Below are positions 34,562-40,105 of a stretch of DNA of 40,105 nucleotides, in pieces. Source of the stretch: Paracoccaceae bacterium (GTDB lineage: Bacteria; Pseudomonadota; Alphaproteobacteria; Rhodobacterales; Rhodobacteraceae); NCBI GenBank assembly GCA_019090795.1, contig JAHRVG010000043.1, forward strand, positions 1 to 40,105, read 5' to 3'. Below the pieces are notes generated by a model. That model saw only the letters and a list, made by a program, of their open reading frames with translations, had not been told where the DNA came from and did no database searches. Position 1 is the stretch's first letter, and every line of letters starts with the position of its first letter. Both the position numbers and the translations under genes were made by a program.

Positions 34562-35266
34562 CTATTCAGGCAGGGCTGGTTTGTGCAGGCCTGCCTGCAC
34601 CGCTGGGCGCGCCAGAAAACGATCGAGGTAGGCGGGTACATTTTCCAAATCATCCCAACCCACCAAATCACCACCTTTGTAGAAATCACGCATGGCGCGT
34701 AGCCAAGGCGCGACTGAGATGTCGGCGATGGAATAGTCACCAACAATCCAGTCGCGGCCCTCAAGCTGGCCATCCAGAACCTCCAGCAAGCGTGCGGATT
34801 CTTCGACATAGCGCGCCTTGGGGCGCGGATCCTCGATGTCTTTGCCGGCAAACATGTGGAAGAAGCCAAGCTGGCCAAACATCGGCCCAAGCCCCCCCAT
34901 CTGGAACATCAGCCATTGCAGGGTTTCATAACGTTTGGCCGGGTCTTTGGACAGCAGCTTGCCAGTTTTCTCAGCCAGATAGATCAGGATTGCGCCACTC
35001 TCCCAAAGGGGCATGGGGGTGCCATCCGGCCCGTCTGGATCAATAATCGATGGGATTTTGTTGTTCGGATTCAGGGAAATGAACTCTGGCCCAAGCTGGT
35101 CATCTGTTGCGAAACTGACCAGATGCGGCTCATAGGCAATACCCATTTCTTCCAATGCGATAGAGACTTTGACTCCGTTTGGTGTTGGAAAAGAATAAAG
35201 TTGCAGCACGCTAGGGTCTTGAGCGGGCCACTTTTTGGTGATCTCGAACTGTGATAAATTGGTCAT
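34562..35266 (-). CDS. Glutathione S-transferase, Nu-class-like (YfcG/YghU type)
   Basis: 234 residues from the ATG at 35266, which has TGAGGAA upstream; a longer frame to 35299 lacks support. It has an N-terminal thioredoxin fold, ~20-105, with LYSFPTPNGVKVSIALEEMGI (TPNG at the GSH-activating position). IPSIIDPDGPDG and WESGAILIYLAEKTG form the glutathione-binding loop. A helical C-terminal domain follows with LEGRDWIVGDYSIADISVAPW. Nu-class enzymes act as glutathione-dependent disulfide reductases. It converges on ytoQ with a 16-base gap. Confidence 0.9.
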   Translation of the reverse strand: MTNLSQFEITKKWPAQDPSVLQLYSFPTPNGVKVSIALEEMGIAYEPHLVSFATDDQLGPEFISLNPNNKIPSIIDPDGPDGTPMPLWESGAILIYLAEKTGKLLSKDPAKRYETLQWLMFQMGGLGPMFGQLGFFHMFAGKDIEDPRPKARYVEESARLLEVLDGQLEGRDWIVGDYSIADISVAPWLRAMRDFYKGGDLVGWDDLENVPAYLDRFLARPAVQAGLHKPALPE

Positions 35267-35438
35267 GCGGTTCCTCAATATGATGTGGTTACCGCGCAAA
35301 CTGGCATGAAATAGGCTTTAGGCAAGTGAAAACTGGCCTTTTTTGCTGCCACCCCTTGTTTTCTTCTTTTGACCTGCCGAATATGGACCCACCGCAAAAT
35401 CTTGTGGTGACATATAAATGCAATTGTAGGGGGGGCTT

Positions 35439-35873
35439 ATGCTCAAGGAATTCAAGGATTTTATCGCCAAAGGCAATGTGATGGACATGGCCGTTGGTAT
35501 CATCATTGGTGCGGCCTTTACTGCGATTGTAAAATCAATGGTTGCGGATTTGATCAATCCAATCGTCGGGCTGTTCATGGGCGGTGTTGATTTCACCAAT
35601 AAGTTTATCATCCTAGGCGGTGATGGTGCGACCTTCGCCTCGCTTGAGGCTGCGCGCGAGGCGGGTGCTGCGGTGTTTGCTTATGGGGCCTTTATCATGG
35701 CTGTAATCAATTTTCTGATCATTGCTTTCGTTGTGTTTCAACTGGTTCGGATGGTGAACAAGGCCAAAGATACGGCTGCCAAAGAAGAAGAGGCAGCAGC
35801 CGAGGAGCCAGCACCAGCTGGGCCAAGCGAAATCGATTTGTTGACAGAAATTCGGGATTCCCTGAAGAAGTAA
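35439..35873 (+). CDS. mscL: Large-conductance mechanosensitive channel MscL
   Basis: 144 residues. It opens [41 protein letters not shown], the amphipathic S1 helix plus the pore-lining TM1. TM2 ([27 protein letters not shown]) and an acidic C-terminal bundle ([30 protein letters not shown]) follow. It opens under membrane tension during hypo-osmotic shock. A G-rich ribosome site, GGGGGG, lies before the ATG. Confidence 0.97.
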   Translation: MLKEFKDFIAKGNVMDMAVGIIIGAAFTAIVKSMVADLINPIVGLFMGGVDFTNKFIILGGDGATFASLEAAREAGAAVFAYGAFIMAVINFLIIAFVVFQLVRMVNKAKDTAAKEEEAAAEEPAPAGPSEIDLLTEIRDSLKK

Positions 35874-35896
35874 ATCCCGGATCATGGCCTAACTGG

Positions 35897-35930
35897 ATTA
35901 GCTACACTGCAGTTTTGCAGTGTAGCTAAT
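35897..35930. terminator. 15-bp perfect hairpin between convergent mscL and ald
   Basis: ATTAGCTACACTGCA (35897-35911) and TGCAGTGTAGCTAAT (35916-35930) are perfect inverted arms around GTTT. The site lies 24 bases after mscL and 16 bases after the ald stop on the other strand. Placement fits a bidirectional terminator, although neither side has a real T-tract, so its mode of action is uncertain. Confidence 0.6.
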
Positions 35931-35945
35931 TGTCTGATCTTCAGG

Positions 35946-37064
35946 CTAGATTTTTAATGCCATTGTCGGGGATATTACGTCTATTTCCAACGCCTTACCG
36001 ACCTCATAATAGGTTAACTTGCCCGCGTGTGTGTTTAATCCGGCAAGCAAATGCTCGTCATCCATACAAGCCTGTTTCCAGCCTTTGCTGGCCAGTGCCA
36101 TCATGAAAGGCATGGTCGCGTTACCCAAGGCAATGGTTGAAGTGCGGGCAACTGCGCCGGGCATGTTGGCCACGCAATAGTGCATGATGCCGTCCACCTC
36201 GTAAATCGGATCGTCGTGGGTTGTGGCCTTGGAGGTCTCAAAGCAGCCACCTTGGTCAATTGCGACGTCAACCAGCGCTGCGCCCGGTTTCATTGTGCCC
36301 AGCATGTCGCGGGATACCAGTTTGGGGGCTGCCGCGCCGGGGATCAATACTGCACCCACAACCATGTCGGCGTGGGCGACCAGATCAGCGGTGTTGCCGC
36401 GTGAGGCGTAGGCCGTTTTGAACTGACTGCCAAAAATATCATCCAGATAGCGCATTCGGGGCATCGACATGTCGGTAATGGTCACATCTGCCCCCATGCC
36501 AGCGGCAATCCGTGCTGCATGGGTGCCAACAACGCCTCCGCCCAGCACAACAACTTTTGCGGGGGCAACGCCGGGAACGCCGCCCATCAACACCCCGCGT
36601 CCGCCATTGGCCTTTTGCAAGGTCCAGCTGCCCACCTGCGGTGCCAGCTTGCCCGCCACCTCGGACATGGGTGCCAGCAATGGCAGGCCGCCGTTAAGGT
36701 CGGTTACAGTTTCATAGGCAATCGCGGTGACGCCGCTGTCCAGCAGGTCCTTGGTTTGTGCAGGATCAGGGGCGAGGTGCAAATAGGTGAATAGAATTTG
36801 TCCTTCACGCAGTTGCGCACGCTCGACGGGTTGGGGTTCTTTGACCTTTACTACCATCCCGGCGCGGGCAAATATCTCTGCTGGCGTATCGACGATTTCT
36901 GCTCCGGCTTCAGCATAGTCGGAGTCGGGAAATCCGGCACCAATTCCGGCGTTGGTTTCAATGATTACACTGTGACCACGCGCGATGGCTTCTACCGCCG
37001 CCGAGGGTGTCATCCCGACGCGGTACTCTTGGTTTTTGATTTCTTTTGGGCAGCCGATCAGCAT
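35946..37064 (-). CDS. ald: Alanine dehydrogenase
   Basis: 372 residues, the family length. The catalytic residues are in canonical positions: Lys75 in VVKVKEPQ and His96 in TYLHLAPD. The NAD motif is VVVLGGGVVGTHAARIAAGMGADVTITD, and VDVAIDQGGCFETS supplies the conserved aspartate. It interconverts L-alanine and pyruvate plus ammonia with NAD. It diverges from an Lrp-family regulator, the usual arrangement for AldR control. Growth on alanine should induce it. Confidence 0.96.
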   Translation of the reverse strand: MLIGCPKEIKNQEYRVGMTPSAAVEAIARGHSVIIETNAGIGAGFPDSDYAEAGAEIVDTPAEIFARAGMVVKVKEPQPVERAQLREGQILFTYLHLAPDPAQTKDLLDSGVTAIAYETVTDLNGGLPLLAPMSEVAGKLAPQVGSWTLQKANGGRGVLMGGVPGVAPAKVVVLGGGVVGTHAARIAAGMGADVTITDMSMPRMRYLDDIFGSQFKTAYASRGNTADLVAHADMVVGAVLIPGAAAPKLVSRDMLGTMKPGAALVDVAIDQGGCFETSKATTHDDPIYEVDGIMHYCVANMPGAVARTSTIALGNATMPFMMALASKGWKQACMDDEHLLAGLNTHAGKLTYYEVGKALEIDVISPTMALKI

Positions 37065-37129
37065 GTCCCATCCTCCATATTGGCGTTTGATGGGGGGACG
37101 CTAGAATATGAGCCGTGAAATGTAATTGC

Positions 37130-37175
37130 GCATCCTTGCGGATGCCGACTATTATTCACAAGGTTCTTCGAAGAA
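37130..37175. promoter_or_regulatory. Palindromes in the ald/Lrp-regulator intergenic region
   Basis: The 143-base divergent gap contains a perfect 12-base palindrome TTCTTCGAAGAA (37164-37175) and a GCATCC-TTGC-GGATGC inverted repeat (37130-37145). The 12-mer lies about 33 bases before the regulator start, a reasonable operator position for the adjacent Lrp/AsnC protein. Binding is inferred only. Confidence 0.5.
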
Positions 37176-37207
37176 TGTAGCGAATTAGAGTGGAAAGTTA
37201 GCCAGAT

Positions 37208-37666
37208 ATGCAAATTGACGACACAGACCGCAGAATTTTGATAGTTCTGCAAAAGAACGGACGCATGTCTAACGCCGAGCTGGCAGAGAAGATCAACCTG
37301 TCTGCCTCGGCCTGTCACCGGCGGGTGCAGCGCTTGGAAAGAGACCGGATCATCAAGGATTATGTAGCCCTGCTCGATCCGCGCACAGTGGATCGCCGTA
37401 CCACAATCTTTGTTGAAATCTCGTTGTCTGGTCAAGCCGAGGAACTGCTGGAAGCCTTTGAACGCGAAGTCGCGTTAATTCCCGATGTTCTGGAATGCCA
37501 CTTGATGGCTGGATCGGCGGATTACATGCTCAAGGTCGTGGCAGCAGACACGGATGACTTCGCGCGCATTCACCAACGCCGCTTGGCGCGCCTGCCAGGG
37601 GTCGCCAAATTGCAATCGAATTTGGCTTTGCGCACGGTTTTTAAGACCACCGCGCTTCCCCTATAA
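37208..37666 (+). CDS. Lrp/AsnC-family transcriptional regulator, probable regulator of ald
   Basis: 152 residues. The N-terminal helix-turn-helix has DDTDRRILIVLQKNGRMSNAELAEKINLSASACHRRVQRLERDRII (~3-48). The C-terminal RAM ligand-binding domain runs ~65-145 (FVEISLSGQAEELLEAF, VLECHLMAGSADYMLKVVAADTDDFARIHQRRL). Divergent placement from ald suggests AldR-type, alanine-responsive activation. Members form octamers around DNA. The symbol aldR is inferred from context and is not given. Confidence 0.9.
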   Translation: MQIDDTDRRILIVLQKNGRMSNAELAEKINLSASACHRRVQRLERDRIIKDYVALLDPRTVDRRTTIFVEISLSGQAEELLEAFEREVALIPDVLECHLMAGSADYMLKVVAADTDDFARIHQRRLARLPGVAKLQSNLALRTVFKTTALPL

Positions 37667-37792
37667 GTCTTATCCGGCATGCCATTGCACACTAAATTAG
37701 CGGCAAAACAGCATATACGCTTGTCGGCGCTATTGTAATATTATACCCAGTTTTCGATCAGAAACGTAATTTCCTTAGCCAAAGGTTACCCC

Positions 37793-38764
37793 ATGAGCTT
37801 CACACTTCAACCGCTGCCGCCTGCCCGTCTGAACCGCTGCCAACTGTTTGGTCCGGGTTCCAATCCGGTATTGTTCGAAAAAATGGCCAAAAGTGCAGCT
37901 GATGTGATCAACATTGATCTCGAAGACAGTGTAGCGCCTTCTGACAAAGATAAGGCCCGCGCGCTGACAATCGAGGCGATCAATGATGTGGATTGGGGCA
38001 CCAAGCACCTTTCCGTTCGCATCAACGGGCTGGACACGCCACATTGGTATCGCGATGTCGTTGACCTGCTGGAAAAAGCCGGCGACCGGATTGACCAGAT
38101 CATGATCCCGAAGGCGGGGAATGCTGCTGATATCTATGCGGTTGATGCGCTGGTGACATCGGTTGAGGCCGCCAAAGGCCGCACCAAACCGATTGGGTTT
38201 GAGGCGATTATCGAAACTGCGGCTGGGTTGGCCCATGTTGAGGAGATTGCTGCCGCATCCCCAAGAATGCAGGCGCTTAGCCTCGGTGCTGCCGATTATG
38301 CCGCGTCGATGGGGATGCAAACCACCGGTATCGGCGGCACGCAATCCAACTATTACATGCTGGAAAATGGTGAGGGAGATGATCGTGCGGTTCATTGGTC
38401 CGACCCATGGCATGCCGTAACTGTTGCAATTGTTGCAGCTTGTCGTACCCACGGCTTGTTGCCGGTTGACGGGCCGTTCGGTGATTTTGGTGATCAGGAG
38501 GGCTTTCGTGCGCAGGCCCGCCGTTGTGCGACCCTTGGCATGGTTGGTAAATGGGCGATTCACCCTTCGCAAATCTCTCTGGCTAACGAGGTGTTCAGCC
38601 CCTCCGAGGCGCAAATGACCGAAGCCCGCGAAATTCTGGCTGCCATGGCAGAGGCCACCGCTTCCGGTCTGGGGGCCGTAGTTTACAAAGGCCGTCTGGT
38701 GGATATCGCCTCGATTAAACAGGCCGAAGTGATTGTTAATCAGGCCAATTTAATCAACGGCTAG
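37793..38764 (+). CDS. mcl1: L-malyl-CoA/beta-methylmalyl-CoA lyase
   Basis: 323 residues, strongly resembling the Rhodobacter Mcl1 enzyme: RLNRCQLFGPGSNPVLFEKM, VINIDLEDSVAPSDK, HLSVRINGLDTPHWYRDVVDLLE and LGAADYAASMGMQTTGIGGTQ. Substrate and magnesium ligands are present in GFEAIIETAAG (Glu) and AADYAA (Asp). It cleaves malyl-CoA and beta-methylmalyl-CoA to glyoxylate plus acetyl- or propionyl-CoA in the ethylmalonyl-CoA pathway. AAAGG precedes the ATG. It is transcribed alone, with a terminator after it. Confidence 0.94.
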   Translation: MSFTLQPLPPARLNRCQLFGPGSNPVLFEKMAKSAADVINIDLEDSVAPSDKDKARALTIEAINDVDWGTKHLSVRINGLDTPHWYRDVVDLLEKAGDRIDQIMIPKAGNAADIYAVDALVTSVEAAKGRTKPIGFEAIIETAAGLAHVEEIAAASPRMQALSLGAADYAASMGMQTTGIGGTQSNYYMLENGEGDDRAVHWSDPWHAVTVAIVAACRTHGLLPVDGPFGDFGDQEGFRAQARRCATLGMVGKWAIHPSQISLANEVFSPSEAQMTEAREILAAMAEATASGLGAVVYKGRLVDIASIKQAEVIVNQANLING

Positions 38765-38785
38765 ATCTACGATTATCCAAGTATT

Positions 38786-38819
38786 AACGGCGTTTCACTT
38801 TATGCGAAACGCCGTTTTT
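38786..38819 (+). terminator. Intrinsic terminator after malyl-CoA lyase gene
   Basis: AACGGCGTTTC (38786-38796) and GAAACGCCGTT (38806-38816) form a perfect 11-base-pair stem with a 9-base loop, followed by TTT. It lies 22 bases after the stop codon. Confidence 0.9.
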
Positions 38820-38910
38820 AGTGATTATGGTCACATTTTTACAGCGTAATGTTTGCACCGACTCGGGTGATCTGCGAAGCTTGCTGAAATTACTTGGCAA
38901 GGATGTTGTT

Positions 38911-40105
38911 ATGCGGTTTTTTGAAAATTTGAAGAAACAAGTTTTCGTGGCGATGATTGCCCTGTTGGCCCCTGTTAGCGGTCTGGCCCAAAACGCAGAC
39001 TCCCCGATCCCCTTGCGCCGCATTACCCTGTTTGAAAACACTGACCTTTATGGTTCTGATCTCGAAAATATTTTTGACGTATCGCAGGACTACTGTGCTG
39101 CTTCCTGTCTGGCTGACAACCTATGCAAAGCGTTTACCTATAACTCCAAAGCCTCCGCCTGTTTCCCTAAATCCGCTTTTGGTGAACAATCCACCTTTGA
39201 AGGCGCGATGTCCGCCAAGGTGTTTGATACGCCTGCGGATGTTGTGCTGCGTGGGCGTAAGCTGGCTGAAACCCTGTCGTTTCTGCCTGCCAGATTTGTT
39301 CAAGGCGCGACCAAAGTGGCAAAGCGCAATGGCGCTTGGTATCCGACAAACGGCTGGAAATATAATGCTTTGCTGGATCTCGCGCGCGAGAAAGAAAACG
39401 CTGGTGATGTGCGGCGTGCGATTCAGTTGACGCTAGCGGCGTTGAATGATCGTGATGCCGCAGGTGGCTGGATTGAAGCGGCGCGTCTTGCCAATAAATG
39501 GAAGGGCGCGAACAGCAAACAACGCAATTACAAACGAGAAGTTTCAGCTGCCGCTGCAATCAACGGATATTTACGTGCGGGTGGCGCTCCGACACGGGCA
39601 AATGCCTTGCTGGAGCTGGCAACTGCACTTGAGCAACAGGATAATGGCCGACTGTCGATTCCGGTTTTACGTTTGGCCCAATCCATTGCTCCACGCGTTG
39701 ACATAGAAGAGGCGATTGAGCGGGCTGTATCATTGTTTGGGTTTCGTATTTCGGACCACCGCATTGATCACAATGCTGCCCAACCCCGTGTTTGTGCGGA
39801 ATTTTCCGAGACCTTGGTCAAGGCCGGGGTGGATTATGCCGATTATGTGAAAACCCAAAATGCAGGTGTTGCCGTTGAGGTGGAAGGCCAGCAGATTTGC
39901 GTTGAGGGCGTCACCCACGGTGAAAATATACGCCTGACTTTCCGCAAGGGCCTGCCCGCAGAGAGCGGCGAGGTGCTGTTTAAATCAGTTGATCTGAACG
40001 TTTATGTGCCGGATCGCGATCCGGTGGCGCGGTTTGGTGGGCGCAACTATATCCTGCCGCGCCACGCGGGGGCTTCGATCCCGCTGACGAGCGTCAATTT
40101 GGATA
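38911..40105 (+). CDS. Alpha-2-macroglobulin family protein with N-terminal Apple/PAN domain, 5' part
   Basis: The frame is open from the ATG at 38911 to the window edge, 398 codons. AAGGA lies upstream of the start. It has a signal peptide (MRFFENLKKQVFVAMIALLAPVSGLAQ). An Apple/PAN-like module, ~38-105, has cysteines 62, 66, 72 and 84 (DYCAASCLADNLCKAFTY). A helical repeat-like region follows (~150-270). From ~285, RVCAEFSETL and the segment ending FGGRNYILPRHAGASIPLTSVNLD match the bacterial alpha-2-macroglobulin N-terminus. Bacterial family members trap proteases in the periplasm. Full proteins exceed 1500 residues, so most of the gene, including any thioester motif, is outside the window. 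Confidence 0.82.
   Translation, partial: MRFFENLKKQVFVAMIALLAPVSGLAQNADSPIPLRRITLFENTDLYGSDLENIFDVSQDYCAASCLADNLCKAFTYNSKASACFPKSAFGEQSTFEGAMSAKVFDTPADVVLRGRKLAETLSFLPARFVQGATKVAKRNGAWYPTNGWKYNALLDLAREKENAGDVRRAIQLTLAALNDRDAAGGWIEAARLANKWKGANSKQRNYKREVSAAAAINGYLRAGGAPTRANALLELATALEQQDNGRLSIPVLRLAQSIAPRVDIEEAIERAVSLFGFRISDHRIDHNAAQPRVCAEFSETLVKAGVDYADYVKTQNAGVAVEVEGQQICVEGVTHGENIRLTFRKGLPAESGEVLFKSVDLNVYVPDRDPVARFGGRNYILPRHAGASIPLTSVNLD

Noticed and set aside
1-40105. CRISPR arrays, tRNA, rRNA, prophage or integrase genes
   Set aside because: No regularly spaced repeats, no tRNA T-loop-like sequences in gaps, and no phage or integrase proteins among the credible frames.

Overview
The window looks like a chromosomal segment of a marine-type alphaproteobacterium, most likely in the Rhodobacteraceae (Roseobacter group). 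This rests on gene content and protein similarity I recognise by eye, not on a search. The supporting features are a complete thiosulfate-oxidation sox cluster in the order soxRS-VWXYZABCD, a four-subunit sarcosine oxidase operon, an L-malyl-CoA/beta-methylmalyl-CoA lyase very like the Rhodobacter enzyme, a stand-alone mnmD beside a separate FAD oxidoreductase, and an isolated TadG/TadE/TadE trio. GC content is moderate in the metabolic genes and visibly lower at about 1.2-2.1 kb and 7.3-8.0 kb.

Layout. 0-1.2 kb: the 5' end of mnmD (minus) diverging from an MnmC-C-terminal-like FAD oxidoreductase. 1.2-2.15 kb: accessory DNA with a decayed IS1380-type transposase tail and a small secreted protein. 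2.15-7.3 kb: a 1200-residue 5-oxoprolinase/hydantoinase (HyuA-HyuB fusion) divergent from a MarR-like regulator, with a striking palindromic operator between them, then an EamA transporter. 8.05-10.8 kb: three Tad-type pseudopilin-like secreted proteins (vWA TadG, TadE, TadE). 10.9-16.0 kb: sarcosine oxidase beta-delta-alpha-gamma. 16.0-25.4 kb: the sulfur-oxidation cluster, a class I cytochrome c and a DUF302 protein. 25.4-29.3 kb: a second EamA transporter, HU, AMP nucleosidase, and ribosomal proteins bL35 and bL20. 29.4-34.5 kb: pheS-pheT, an LhgO-like oxidase and YtoQ. 34.5-40.1 kb: a GST, MscL, alanine dehydrogenase with a divergent Lrp regulator, malyl-CoA lyase, and the 5' part of an alpha-2-macroglobulin with an N-terminal Apple/PAN domain. 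That last gene runs off the window.

How the genes work together. The sox genes should oxidise thiosulfate in the periplasm. SoxXA conjugates thiosulfate to the SoxY cysteine of SoxYZ, SoxB hydrolyses off sulfate, and SoxCD oxidises the remaining sulfane. SoxV, SoxW and SoxS supply reductant, and an ArsR-family SoxR with the persulfide-sensor cysteine spacing should repress the cluster. Sarcosine oxidase, malyl-CoA lyase (ethylmalonyl-CoA pathway), alanine dehydrogenase and 5-oxoprolinase fit a heterotroph that uses methylated amines, C2 compounds and amino acids, with reduced sulfur as extra energy. The symbol 'sox' is used here for two unrelated adjacent systems.

I found no CRISPR array, tRNA, rRNA, prophage or clearly unprecedented multi-gene system. 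The observations I would follow first are two intrinsic-terminator-like hairpins inside the sox operon (after soxA and after soxB), a one-haem SoxD followed by a free class I cytochrome, a cysteine-free sarcosine oxidase delta subunit, and the 33-bp nested palindrome at the oxoprolinase promoter.
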